A stretch of DNA of 64,000 bases, taken from Cognatishimia sp. 1_MG-2023. GTDB taxonomy: Bacteria > Pseudomonadota > Alphaproteobacteria > Rhodobacterales > Rhodobacteraceae. Position 1 is the first letter of the stretch. Each line of letters begins with the position of its first letter. Made by a program: the position numbers and the translations under genes. Positions 53,291 through 61,955 of the stretch are shown here, piece by piece. Where the stretch lies: positions 186,001 to 250,000 of the forward strand of contig NZ_JAUORX010000003.1 in the NCBI RefSeq assembly GCF_030548175.1, given 5' to 3'. The notes beneath the pieces are model-generated. The model was not told the DNA's origin, searched no databases, and saw only the letters and a list, made by a program, of their open reading frames with translations.

Positions 53291-55699
53291 CTAGGTTGAT
53301 AAACCTGCAGCGGTCATTAGTGCAGCTTCTTCTTCGGCCAAAAGCCGTTCTTCTGCGCTGCCGGAAACTGCGACTTTGCCGACCTCTAAAAACAAGGGAG
53401 CGGCGAGAGGTGGGACGCGGTCCAACTGCACGAGATCAATGCGATCTTGGACGCGATCCAACATCTCGTCGATGCGGGCAAAGTCGACGAGGCCGCGCAT
53501 GGCCTCTTGGCGGGTGATCTTCATCATCAGGTGGTCGGGATCGTATTTCAGCAAAGTGTCGTAGAGGATGTCGCTAGAAAACGTGGCTTGGCGACCCGAT
53601 TTGCGCTGGCCCATGTGGTTGCGTTCTATCAGACCAGCGATGGTGGCGGCCCCGCGAAAGGTGCGTTTCATCAGCGCGTTGCCGGCCAGCCAACTGTCGA
53701 GGCCATGGTGCAGGCTGTCTTTGTCAAACAGGGGCGTTGGATCGGTGACGGCATCCAATCCCCAGATCAACGTGGCATAGTCAGTTGCGACAAAGCCCAT
53801 GGGGGCAAGGCCCATGTCTTCCATGCGTTTTGTTAGCAGTAGGCCAAGGGTTTGTTGGGCATTGCGGCCGGCAAATCCGTAAACGCAGATGTGGTGGCGA
53901 TTGTCGTGCGGGAAGCTTTCGATCAGCAGGCGACCGGGTTCTGGTAGGCGGGACAGGCTTTTGTGAAGGTGCAGCCATTCTGCGGTGTGCCTGGGGAGTT
54001 CTGGCCAATCCTCTTTTTGAAACAGCTTTAGAATGCGTTGCGAGAGCTGGGTGGAGGTTGAGAATTTGGTGCCGGAAAACGTGGCGACTTTGGGTTTGCG
54101 GCCTTTGTCGCGGCTGACCTCAACGGTCATCTCACGCAGGCCTTCGTATTTCACAATTTTGCCGCCGATCAGGAAGGTATCGCCGGGGGTGAGGGAGGCG
54201 GCAAAGGACTCTTCGATTTCGCCAAGCGGTTTGCCCCCACGGCTGCGACGCATGCGGACCTTTAGCAGATCGCTGTCTTGGATGGTGCCCGCATTCATGC
54301 GCAGTTTGGCGGCGGTGCGTGGGTCACGGAGCTGCCATTGGCCATCGGGGCGCTGCATCAGCCGTTGCCATTGATCATAGGCGCGTAGGGCATAGCCGCC
54401 GGTGGCGCAGAATTCGAGGCAGGTGTCAAAATCTGCGCGAGTTAGGTCAGCGTATGCGCCGGCGGTGGTCATTTCAGCATAAAGATCATCTGCCATAAAC
54501 GGCCCGCTGGCGGCGCGTAGCAGGATATGCTGGCAGAGGACATCCAAGGGGCCTGCACCTTGGGTCTCTCCGTCTAGGTCGTGTTCTTGGACCGCCTGAA
54601 GCGCCGCGACGCATTCGATGACCTCAAATCGGTTAGCGGGCACCAGCAGCGCTTTTGACGGGGCGTTGTAGCGGTGGTTGGCGCGGCCAATGCGTTGCAC
54701 CAAGCGTTTCACGTTTTTGGGCGCGCCGATTTGGATCACCAGATCAACATCCCCCCAGTCGATACCTAGGTCGAGGCTGCCGGTGCAGACAATTGCGCGC
54801 AGGTCGCCACGCACCATTGCGGCCTCTACCTTGGTGCGTTGCGCGCGGTCTAGGCTGCCGTGGTGAATGCCGATGGGCAGGCCTTCGTCGTTGGCGAGCC
54901 AGAGGTTGTGAAAGAAGATTTCAGCCTGTGCGCGGGTGTTGTGAAAGATCAGCGTGGTTTTGTGTTTCTTGACCTGCTCCAGCACCGCAGGGATGGCATA
55001 GGCCGCGCCTCCGCCTGACCATGGCGGCGCCTCTGAAGTGGTGAGCATGGCGATGTCGGGATCAGGGCCGGGGTCTGCTTGGATGATCTCGCAGGGGTTG
55101 GGATTGCAGGCCAGAAAGGTGGCGATGTCTTCTGGTTTATCAACCGTGGCGGAAAGGCCGACGCGCTTAAGCCCCGGGCATATCGCCTCGAGCCGGGCGA
55201 GGGCGAGCATGAGTTGGTCGCCGCGTTTGCTTTCGGCGAGGGCGTGGATTTCGTCGATGACGATGCGTTTGAGGCCTGCGAAGGTGCGGGCTGCGTCCTC
55301 GTAACTGGTTAGAAGCGCGAGGCTTTCTGGTGTGGTCAGCAAGATATGGGGCGGGTCAGCGCGCTGGCGTTTTTTGTGGAAGTTCGGCGTATCGCCGGTG
55401 CGATCCTCGATACGGATGTTTAGGCCCATTTCGTCCACAGGCGTGCGTAGGTTACGTTTAATATCCGCGGCTAAGGCTTTGAGTGGGGAGACGTAAAGCG
55501 TGTGCATCCCGGTGTGATCGCTGGTGGCCAGATCGGTGAGCGTTGGCAAAAAACCGGCAAGGGTTTTGCCGCCACCTGTCGGGGCGATCAGCAACAGCGC
55601 GGGCGCACTGCTGCGGTTCAACATATCCTGCTGATGTGGATGGATAGACCAGCCCTTTTGCGCAAACCAGTGCTGGAACTGCGGGGGAAGGTCGCTCAT
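53291..55699 (-). CDS. Ligase-associated Lhr-type DEXH-box helicase
   Basis: 802-residue SF2 helicase of the Lhr core type. Motifs: QQDMLNR (Q-like), Walker A APTGGGKT at about 39-46, DEIHAL (DEXH), SATVDKP, then the second RecA domain with QRIGRANHR, followed by a winged-helix and C-terminal Lhr region (RRSRGGKPLGEIEESFA). It has the length of the ligase-associated form rather than of the 1,500-residue long Lhr. With PdeM it forms the DNA-damage pair. The ATG is 9 bases after the ArsR regulator stop, so these three genes may be one transcript. Confidence 0.9.
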   Translation of the reverse strand: MSDLPPQFQHWFAQKGWSIHPHQQDMLNRSSAPALLLIAPTGGGKTLAGFLPTLTDLATSDHTGMHTLYVSPLKALAADIKRNLRTPVDEMGLNIRIEDRTGDTPNFHKKRQRADPPHILLTTPESLALLTSYEDAARTFAGLKRIVIDEIHALAESKRGDQLMLALARLEAICPGLKRVGLSATVDKPEDIATFLACNPNPCEIIQADPGPDPDIAMLTTSEAPPWSGGGAAYAIPAVLEQVKKHKTTLIFHNTRAQAEIFFHNLWLANDEGLPIGIHHGSLDRAQRTKVEAAMVRGDLRAIVCTGSLDLGIDWGDVDLVIQIGAPKNVKRLVQRIGRANHRYNAPSKALLVPANRFEVIECVAALQAVQEHDLDGETQGAGPLDVLCQHILLRAASGPFMADDLYAEMTTAGAYADLTRADFDTCLEFCATGGYALRAYDQWQRLMQRPDGQWQLRDPRTAAKLRMNAGTIQDSDLLKVRMRRSRGGKPLGEIEESFAASLTPGDTFLIGGKIVKYEGLREMTVEVSRDKGRKPKVATFSGTKFSTSTQLSQRILKLFQKEDWPELPRHTAEWLHLHKSLSRLPEPGRLLIESFPHDNRHHICVYGFAGRNAQQTLGLLLTKRMEDMGLAPMGFVATDYATLIWGLDAVTDPTPLFDKDSLHHGLDSWLAGNALMKRTFRGAATIAGLIERNHMGQRKSGRQATFSSDILYDTLLKYDPDHLMMKITRQEAMRGLVDFARIDEMLDRVQDRIDLVQLDRVPPLAAPLFLEVGKVAVSGSAEERLLAEEEAALMTAAGLST

Positions 55700-55708
55700 G
55701 TGGGTGGG

Positions 55709-56035
55709 TTACTCTGGGTTAGGGGCGCAGAACAAACGGTACATCAGGTCGATCACCTGCGCCGTATTTGGGTCTGCCAAAGAATAGAAGATAACTTTGC
55801 CCTCACGCCGAGTTTTGACGAGATTTTCCTCGCGCAGTCGTGCCAACATCTGACTGACAGCAGCTTGGCGTACGTCCAGCAGGGACTCGAGTTCGCTGAC
55901 TGATTTTTCTCCGCCACCCAAATGGCACAGAATCATAAGCCGACCGCCATGAGCCAGCGTTTTCAGGTAGGCAGCAGCTGCTTCAGCATTCGCGGCCATT
56001 TCGCTTGAAGGAACAGGTGCTTTCTGCATGTTCAC
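55709..56035 (-). CDS. ArsR-family regulator with two sensor cysteines (SqrR/BigR-like)
   Basis: 108 residues, winged-helix repressor of the ArsR/SmtB family. The metal motif ELCVCDL is absent (SVSELESLLDV), so it is not an As/Zn/Cd sensor of that type. Instead Cys37 in GRLMILCHL and Cys103 in YRLFCAP are 66 residues apart, the same spacing as Cys41 and Cys107 of the Rhodobacter SqrR persulphide sensor; the stretch RLMILC is typical of the BigR/SqrR/YgaV group. I choose the GTG at 56033-56035 because AAAAGGA lies at a suitable distance; ATG at 56029 is the alternative. It lies 80 bases downstream of the MFS gene and 9 bases before the helicase gene, and may control either. Ligand is inference. 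Confidence 0.8.
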   Translation of the reverse strand: MNMQKAPVPSSEMAANAEAAAAYLKTLAHGGRLMILCHLGGGEKSVSELESLLDVRQAAVSQMLARLREENLVKTRREGKVIFYSLADPNTAQVIDLMYRLFCAPNPE

Positions 56036-56073
56036 GTTACAAATCCTTTTGACTTTTCCTTTCAATAACATGG

Positions 56074-56091
56074 CTCACGCTTTAGCGCGAG
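56074..56091 (-). repeat. Inverted repeat between MFS and ArsR genes
   Basis: CTCGCGCTAAAGCGTGAG (minus strand) has 8-base arms with one mismatch and a central AA. It lies 39-56 bases before the ArsR start. No T-run follows, so an operator for the ArsR protein is as likely as a weak terminator; neither can be shown. Confidence 0.4.
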
Positions 56092-56115
56092 ATGCCGGTT
56101 GGATTCAGGTGGGTT

Positions 56116-57345
56116 TTAGGGATTATTGGCCATGGATATTGTCGGCAAAGGCTTCTTGCTGTTGATAAAAATAGCCGCTGCAATCGCCATGAGCGCGGAT
56201 GATAAAAGGAATGCGGCCCCCGGTAGGTAGGTGGGAGAGGATGTGCTGGAAAAATAGGCAAATGTCTGTGTCATAATCAATGGCGATAGGATCATGCCAA
56301 AAGAGCTGACAGAGGCTAAGACACCTTGGAGTTCCCCTTGGGCATTGTCGGGGACACGTCGTGATAGGATCCCCTGTAGCGCGGGCAGGCCGATGGCTGC
56401 CAAGGCGGCAAATGGGGTGAGGCCTAGTGCAACCGCACCTGAGGCCACAAAACCCATGAAAAACAATACGATGATCTCTAAACTTAATCCGGTAAGAACC
56501 GTGCCGCGATTGCCCATGTATTTCAGTGATGGGCCCACCAAGGCCCCCTGAACAATCGCATAGAATGTCCCAAATATAGCTAAGGATAGGCCGATCATTC
56601 CGGGCCCCCAGCCAAAGCGTTCGCCTGCGAAGTACGACCATGTTGCCGGGTAAACGAGGGTTGCGACTTGGTAAAAGAAATAGACCAACAAAAGGGGCGT
56701 TAGGCCGGGAAAATTGGCGACTGAGCGGAGTGCGCCCAACGGGTTTGCGCGTGACCATTCAAACGGGCGGCGGATTTGGTTTGTGACTGTTTCCTTTAGG
56801 ACGAGCCAACCTAGCACCGCATTCCCTGCCGCGATAACTGAGGCTGCGTAAAACGGAGCGCGTGTGCCGTAACCTGCTAACAAACCACCCAGTACGGGGC
56901 CAAGGACAAAGCCGATTCCAAAGCCAGCACCGATCAGGCCAAAGTTTTTGGCTTTCTCTTGAGGAGTGCTGATGTCTGCCATGTAGGCAGAGGCTGTGGA
57001 ATGCGTGGCTGCGGCGACCCCGCCACCAAGACGCCCTAATAATAAGATCCAGATCGACCCAGCGGTTGCCATAACCAAATAGACGCCGGACATGACGACA
57101 AGCGAGATCAGCAATATCGGGCGTCGGCCATAGCGATCAGACAGGCTGCCCAGCAGGGGGCTGAACAGAAATTGCATAGTGGCAAATCCGGTGGCCAGTA
57201 AGCCGCCCCAGATCGCCGCGTTTGCAATATCGCCGCCGTTGATCTCGCGGATTAGGTCCGGTGTTACGGGCATGATCAATCCAATGCCCATTGCATCAAT
57301 GACAACGGTCAGAACCACAAAAATGGTAGGTAGCCTAGACGACAT
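56116..57345 (-). CDS. MFS efflux transporter, TetA-like
   Basis: 409-residue 12-span major facilitator in the TCR/Tet drug:proton antiporter style. The N-terminus VVLTVVIDAMGIGLIMPV, motif A GSLSDRYGRRP at about 65-75 and the span-5 motif GFGIGFVLGPVLGG (motif C of antiporters) argue for export. The substrate is unknown; tetracycline is not implied. An ArsR regulator follows 80 bases downstream, a common pairing for efflux control. The upstream 74 bases presumably hold its promoter. Confidence 0.85.
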   Translation of the reverse strand: MSSRLPTIFVVLTVVIDAMGIGLIMPVTPDLIREINGGDIANAAIWGGLLATGFATMQFLFSPLLGSLSDRYGRRPILLISLVVMSGVYLVMATAGSIWILLLGRLGGGVAAATHSTASAYMADISTPQEKAKNFGLIGAGFGIGFVLGPVLGGLLAGYGTRAPFYAASVIAAGNAVLGWLVLKETVTNQIRRPFEWSRANPLGALRSVANFPGLTPLLLVYFFYQVATLVYPATWSYFAGERFGWGPGMIGLSLAIFGTFYAIVQGALVGPSLKYMGNRGTVLTGLSLEIIVLFFMGFVASGAVALGLTPFAALAAIGLPALQGILSRRVPDNAQGELQGVLASVSSFGMILSPLIMTQTFAYFSSTSSPTYLPGAAFLLSSALMAIAAAIFINSKKPLPTISMANNP

Positions 57346-57419
57346 ATACGTTCTTTCGACCGGATTAGAGGATGTTCATCATCAATCCATTGTCGCGTTA
57401 CGTATAGGTCTGGGAAACA

Positions 57420-58193
57420 CTACCTTGCGGGAGCGTTGATAATTTCCATTGCAGAGCAGGCGCTTAGGCATATTTGGGCTAAGCAGGAATCCGCCATTTG
57501 GGCCGGATTGGCGCGCATGGCGGTGTTCATGTTCGCAGCCAAGGCCATTAATACGGACAGGCGTTTGTCATCTGAATTGGACGTGTCGATGGCCGTTTTT
57601 GTGGCTAAAGCGGCCCAATCGGCTACGGCAAGGAGAGGTTTTGCATCGACCCATTGTGTGGGATCATTTCCAAGCCGCAAAGCCTCTGCCAATGCGGCAC
57701 GTAGGGGCGTGTTTTCTGTTTCAAAAGACACGGTCAGAGCCGTTTCTCGTAGGGTTGGCAGTTGGGCCAAGGCCTCGCAATCGGGGGCGCATTTGGTCAG
57801 TTGCGCCTCGCACAGTGTTAGGAATTGGCGCAGGCGCAGGATCAGTGCGGTGCGCTCGATGTCCTTTGGGTGGACATCGTGGTGGATGTATTGTGCGTGC
57901 TCGGGTGCTTCCATCGCTTTGTGAAATGCAGTGGCCAGTGCGCGGGCAGGGTGACCATGTTCTGCGATTTCTACGGCGAGGCCTGCCGGATCAATCTGTA
58001 CTTCCATCGCGCTACGGTGAATGAAAAAGGCTGAATCGACTGGAATGATGCCTGCTTCGCCTTGGATTTTGGCCAAGGTTCCGCCGACCAACAACATGGA
58101 TCGCATGATTGCGCTTTCGGCAAAAAGACGACCAGCCTCGCCAACGGGGTAGGCTTTGGTGAACATTGGGCTGTCAAACAAAGATGCGGCCAT
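57420..58193 (-). CDS. Shortened PcaB-like (carboxymuconate cycloisomerase) protein, probably non-catalytic
   Basis: 257 residues related to 3-carboxy-cis,cis-muconate cycloisomerase (fumarase/aspartase superfamily). Residues 1-125 follow PcaB well (AGRLFAESAIMRSMLL, KIQGEAGIIP, MEAPEHAQYIHH, LILRLRQFL), then the chain skips the middle of the enzyme and resumes with LRAALAEALRLG, WVDAKPLLAVADW and SVLMALA. The substrate motif GATSQDI is changed to DVHPKDI at 106-112, and the superfamily loop GSSxMPxKxNP is absent (NSDDKRL in its place). No stops or frameshifts are seen. GAGG precedes the ATG at 58191-58193. It may be a decaying gene or have a new non-enzymatic role. Follows the PcaD-like gene by 63 bases. 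Confidence 0.7.
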   Translation of the reverse strand: MAASLFDSPMFTKAYPVGEAGRLFAESAIMRSMLLVGGTLAKIQGEAGIIPVDSAFFIHRSAMEVQIDPAGLAVEIAEHGHPARALATAFHKAMEAPEHAQYIHHDVHPKDIERTALILRLRQFLTLCEAQLTKCAPDCEALAQLPTLRETALTVSFETENTPLRAALAEALRLGNDPTQWVDAKPLLAVADWAALATKTAIDTSNSDDKRLSVLMALAANMNTAMRANPAQMADSCLAQICLSACSAMEIINAPAR

Positions 58194-58256
58194 GGGAACC
58201 TCGTAGAACTGCAGTTGCGTGGTCCTAACCCAGTTCAGCCATGGGCGCAAAGGGGG

Positions 58257-59042
58257 TCAGACGTGTCCGGTGCGTTGAACGAAATCTGTCAGGTGTTGCG
58301 CAAAGATTTCTGGTTGATCAAGCGGGCTGATGTGGCCGGATTTGCGGATAAGACGGTAGTCTGACCCTGGGATTAGGCCACCGGTTTCTTGGGTCATATC
58401 GGGTGGAACCATGCGGTCCTCTGCACCGGCTAAGGCAAGGGTTTGCAGACGCAAACCGCTGGTTGGCGTGTAAAAATCACTGCCTTTTAAGGCACTTAGA
58501 CATCCTGCAAGGCCTTGGGGCGATGTTTCTTTGAATGTCGTTAGAACCGAGCTGTGCAGGTTTTCGCGCATGGCCGCGCGGTGGAACCAGAGGGGCATCA
58601 TGCGTTCGGCTAGGGGGGCTGCCCCGTCAGCCTCGACCTCGTCAATCATGGCTTGCCAATGTGGGGCGTGGCCAATTTTGGCGGCGGTGTTGCAGAGCAC
58701 AAGCGCGCGGACTTGGTCTAGGCGTTTCACGGCGAGGCCCTGCGCAATCATGCCGCCCAATCCTAATCCCACTAGCATCACGTCGCGTAGGTTCAAGTGA
58801 TCTAGCAATTGTTCGGCATCGCGAACTAAGGCACCCATGCTGTAGGGGCCTTTGGGGCAAGAGGACGCGCCATGGCCGCGCAGATCAAAGCGAATGGGGC
58901 GGATGCCTTTGGGTAGGCGTGTTAAGGCTTTGTCCCAAATGGATAAATCCATGCCAAAGCTTTGGATGAAGACAACGGGCGCGCCTTCGCCAATACCGGA
59001 ATCAGTCCAGTTCAACGACACATCAGCAAGGTCGATCGTCAT
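58257..59042 (-). CDS. PcaD-like alpha/beta hydrolase lacking the nucleophile serine
   Basis: 261 residues closest to 3-oxoadipate enol-lactonase (PcaD) of the beta-ketoadipate pathway. The PcaD-like stretch VGLGLGGMIAQGLAVKRL has Gly at position 94 where the nucleophile Ser of GLSxGG is expected; the codon is GGA (58761-58763 on the minus strand). The other triad members are kept: Asp209 in GAEDRMVPP and His237 in SGHISPLD. Hydrolase activity by the normal route is thus unlikely. The start ATG overlaps the upstream nuclease-family stop by one base. Together with the PcaB-like gene downstream it forms a pair in which both members lost key catalytic parts. Confidence 0.75.
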   Translation of the reverse strand: MTIDLADVSLNWTDSGIGEGAPVVFIQSFGMDLSIWDKALTRLPKGIRPIRFDLRGHGASSCPKGPYSMGALVRDAEQLLDHLNLRDVMLVGLGLGGMIAQGLAVKRLDQVRALVLCNTAAKIGHAPHWQAMIDEVEADGAAPLAERMMPLWFHRAAMRENLHSSVLTTFKETSPQGLAGCLSALKGSDFYTPTSGLRLQTLALAGAEDRMVPPDMTQETGGLIPGSDYRLIRKSGHISPLDQPEIFAQHLTDFVQRTGHV

Positions 59043-60238
59043 TATTCAGTGCCAATCCGCATATGTGCGATGATCTGGCCGTGGTCCGATGCGAGCTTGT
59101 TATACGGTGCTTCGGGGTGGCTGCCGTCGGTCAGGTGGTCGTTAAAGACGCTGAAATACTCCATATCGCCAATGCGCTTTGGATTGTCTGGGTGGAAATG
59201 GCGGCTGAGGTAGATTTGGTCGATGCTTTCATGCACGCCGCCAAAGGCGGTTGTGTAGACCATGTCGCGTAAGCTTTTGCGAACGAACAGTTTTTCGGCG
59301 GACGTCAGATGCAGGGCCTGCATTTCCTTACGGATTTTTGCGTCTTCTTCATCTGAATAACGGTCGTTGGACCGCTCTGCATCGTGGCGCAGCATCCAAG
59401 CGTAGTTTTTAAACGGCACCTCGCCAGAGATGATTTCAGAGCTAACCGCATGTTCCCCATCGTTAAAATCGCCGGTGACCATAACTGGGTGGCCTGCTTG
59501 CAATTCCGCGACAACGGCGCTGCGCAGAACCCATGCTTCGGCCATGCGGCGCAGGGCGGCGCGGAGGGCGCCAAGGGCGCGGCCGACGGGATCGTAGTTG
59601 GTTAGGTCTGCTTCTGGCGGGTAGGGGGCACCTTCGGGGGTTGGGAATTCGCCTAACTTGGATTTTAGGTGACAGGTAAAGACGGTGATCACCTGATCGC
59701 CAACGGGAATGCGTGTTTTTAGGATTGGGCGCGAGAGGCGGCTGATGGAGTAATGACCAGCGTCGCCGCCGCCGAGTTCGGATAGCGGGATGTTAAGTGG
59801 TTCGTCCAAAACCTGAATGATTTCAGGATCTTCTGAAAACCCAAACCGACTTAGGATCGCGACGCCGGGGCGGCGTTTGCCTGCTAGGCCAGTATCATTT
59901 GCGTTTGGGGCAAAAGCGAGTGCTGCGTCTTTGTAGGACGCAAAACCAAGTTTCTTAAAGATTGCTTTACGATGGTAACGCTTGTCTTTGCCGGGCACGA
60001 CGGATGCGTTTAATGCGGCGCCTCTACGGTCGGTTTCTTCGATGACGGTACGCAGCGCGTCCTCTTCGAATATCTCTTGGAAGCCGATAATATCCGCGTC
60101 CATAGATAGCATTTGGTCGGCCATCCAGTCGACCTTCCATGCGTGTTCTTCTGGCGTATAGCTTTGAAATTTATAGTATTCTTTGTCAGCACCAATCAGG
60201 TTTTTGACGTTGAACGAAGCAATCGTAAATTGGGTCAT
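59042..60238 (-). CDS. Endonuclease/exonuclease/phosphatase family protein
   Basis: 398 residues of the EEP (DNase I-like) fold. Family marks: FTIASFNVKNL at the start (metal Asn), IIGFQEIFEE with the metal-binding Glu near 57, VTGDFND near 255-261 (Asp/Asn pair) and SDHGQIIAHM at the end (Asp-His). Length is larger than DNase I. No signal peptide, so cytoplasmic. Substrate (DNA, lipid or sugar phosphate) cannot be told. The stop touches the PcaD-like start, so the three genes may be one transcript. Confidence 0.8.
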   Translation of the reverse strand: MTQFTIASFNVKNLIGADKEYYKFQSYTPEEHAWKVDWMADQMLSMDADIIGFQEIFEEDALRTVIEETDRRGAALNASVVPGKDKRYHRKAIFKKLGFASYKDAALAFAPNANDTGLAGKRRPGVAILSRFGFSEDPEIIQVLDEPLNIPLSELGGGDAGHYSISRLSRPILKTRIPVGDQVITVFTCHLKSKLGEFPTPEGAPYPPEADLTNYDPVGRALGALRAALRRMAEAWVLRSAVVAELQAGHPVMVTGDFNDGEHAVSSEIISGEVPFKNYAWMLRHDAERSNDRYSDEEDAKIRKEMQALHLTSAEKLFVRKSLRDMVYTTAFGGVHESIDQIYLSRHFHPDNPKRIGDMEYFSVFNDHLTDGSHPEAPYNKLASDHGQIIAHMRIGTE

Positions 60239-60311
60239 TGGGCACCGCGTTAGGCTGAGAGTTAGCGCAACCTAACGCAGTTAACCGATTGGAAAAACCA
60301 GTTTCGTTGGG

Positions 60312-61136
60312 TTAGGCCATGGCCTTGACCCATTGTGTTAACGCAGCAAGGGATTCATGCTCATCCAAAAAGGGGATGTGCCCGCGATCTTTGACGTTTG
60401 TCATGATCGCGTTTGGCAGGGATTTCTGCATTTTTTCAAAGGTTTGCTGTGACAGTAGGTCAGAGTTTTCACCACGGATGACGGCGACGGGAATGTCTGT
60501 AAAAGCGTTAAAGAACGGCCATAAATCGGGAACGTCTTGCAAGCTGGCCTCTAAGATAGCGTCGCGGAGTTTTGGGTCATAGGTGTTCATTAAGCCATCG
60601 GGCGTTTGATGAAACAGTTTTTCACACTCTTCGCGCCAACGAGAATCGGGAACGTTTTCAAAGCCTACCATAGCATTAGGCCGGGCAAGAGCGGCCTCGT
60701 TTAGTGTTTTCCAGATTGGCGCACGCCCTATGAAATTCATAATGACATCAATTCCTTGTGGGTCAATTTCTGGGCCGATGTCGTTAAAGGCGACGCCGAT
60801 GAGGCGATGCATTGCAATCACACCGATCGTCATCGCGCAGAGGCCGCCGCGAGAGCTGCCGAGGATGGCGAAGCGGTCGATTTGTAGGTGATCCATTAAC
60901 TCTAGCGCATCCATGCTTTCGCGAGGGATGGAGTATGTGGTGTAATCTGTTGCCCAATCCGAACGACCACGACCGCGGTAGTCCATTTTGATGAGACGCG
61001 TTCCGGGCAAGTTACCGTCTATATAGCTGAAATCATTTGAGTTTCTGGTCAATCCAGATAAGCAGAGGATTGGAGTGCCTTCGCCTTGGTCTGTGTAGTA
61101 AAGGGTCAATCCGTCTGAGGTTTTGAAATTTGGCAT
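60312..61136 (-). CDS. Alpha/beta hydrolase
   Basis: 274-residue cytoplasmic hydrolase. The nucleophile elbow GSSRGG holds the Ser of the triad at about 93, the oxyanion region is LSGLTRNSNDF, Asp lies in VIRGENSDLLS and His in VKDRGHIPFLDEH. All triad members are present, in contrast to the PcaD-like neighbour. Substrate is unknown; the family includes esterases and lactonases. The start overlaps the haloacid dehalogenase stop by one base (TGATG), so the two are likely co-translated. Confidence 0.8.
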   Translation of the reverse strand: MPNFKTSDGLTLYYTDQGEGTPILCLSGLTRNSNDFSYIDGNLPGTRLIKMDYRGRGRSDWATDYTTYSIPRESMDALELMDHLQIDRFAILGSSRGGLCAMTIGVIAMHRLIGVAFNDIGPEIDPQGIDVIMNFIGRAPIWKTLNEAALARPNAMVGFENVPDSRWREECEKLFHQTPDGLMNTYDPKLRDAILEASLQDVPDLWPFFNAFTDIPVAVIRGENSDLLSQQTFEKMQKSLPNAIMTNVKDRGHIPFLDEHESLAALTQWVKAMA

Positions 61137-61819
61137 CAGTGAATGAGATCCGGTATTGCGGTGAGGTTTGTTAATACATGCTGGGGCTTATGGTCTAGGC
61201 GATCAACGGGCTCGTTGGCACGATTGACCCAAGCGGTTTGGAACCCAAATCCTGAGGCACCAGCAGCGTCCCAGCCATTGGATGAGACGAAAAGCACTTG
61301 ATCAGGTTTGCAGGAAAATCTTTTTATAACAAGGTCATACACGCGGTTGTCGGGTTTGAATATCCCCACGCTTTCCACGCTTAGTGTATCGTCCAGAACG
61401 TCGCTAATACCCGCGCTGTCTACTGCGCCTTGCAGCATTTGCGGTGATCCGTTGGACAAGATTGCTGTGTTCATTCCGCGAGATTTTAACGTTTTTAGCA
61501 TTTCTGGAACTTCGGGATAGGCCGCTAGTTCCCAGTAGAGCTGCAAGAGGCGTTCTTTCAAATTTTCATCATTTTCTAGGCCAGAGGCTTCTAGTGCCCA
61601 GTCGAGACCATCCTTTGTGACTTGCCAAAAATCAGTATGTTCGCGGGTGATCGCGCGTAGCCATGTGTACTGTAACTGCTTGTTTCTCCAATCATTTGCG
61701 AGCTTTGGCCATTGTTTGGCTAAGGTGTCGCGACCGGGTTCGGAGGCGGCTTGGCGGGCGGCGGCGGTGACGTCAAAGAGTGTTCCGTAAGCGTCAAATA
61801 CACAGGTTGTTATGGGCAT
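61136..61819 (-). CDS. Haloacid dehalogenase type II
   Basis: 227-residue HAD-superfamily L-2-haloacid dehalogenase-like enzyme. The nucleophile Asp is in VFDAYGTLFD (Asp9), motif II AILSNGSPQM, motif III Lys in GIFKPDNRVYDL and motif IV VSSNGWDAAGA with the SSNGWD signature of dehalogenases. AGGAGG lies before the ATG at 61817-61819. It likely hydrolyses short 2-haloacids to 2-hydroxyacids, but actual substrate is unproved. Coupled to an alpha/beta hydrolase downstream. Confidence 0.88.
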   Translation of the reverse strand: MPITTCVFDAYGTLFDVTAAARQAASEPGRDTLAKQWPKLANDWRNKQLQYTWLRAITREHTDFWQVTKDGLDWALEASGLENDENLKERLLQLYWELAAYPEVPEMLKTLKSRGMNTAILSNGSPQMLQGAVDSAGISDVLDDTLSVESVGIFKPDNRVYDLVIKRFSCKPDQVLFVSSNGWDAAGASGFGFQTAWVNRANEPVDRLDHKPQHVLTNLTAIPDLIH

Positions 61820-61955
61820 TGCGATCCTCCTGAGTGCAGCATGACGGAGCGTTAAGGATTGTCAATTCACCAGTTTGCCATTCTGGGGCTCTGCTATTAG
61901 GGTGCCGCGCTATTGGCCCTGTGTCTGCAGGGAATTTACACAGTTAGGACAAGCT

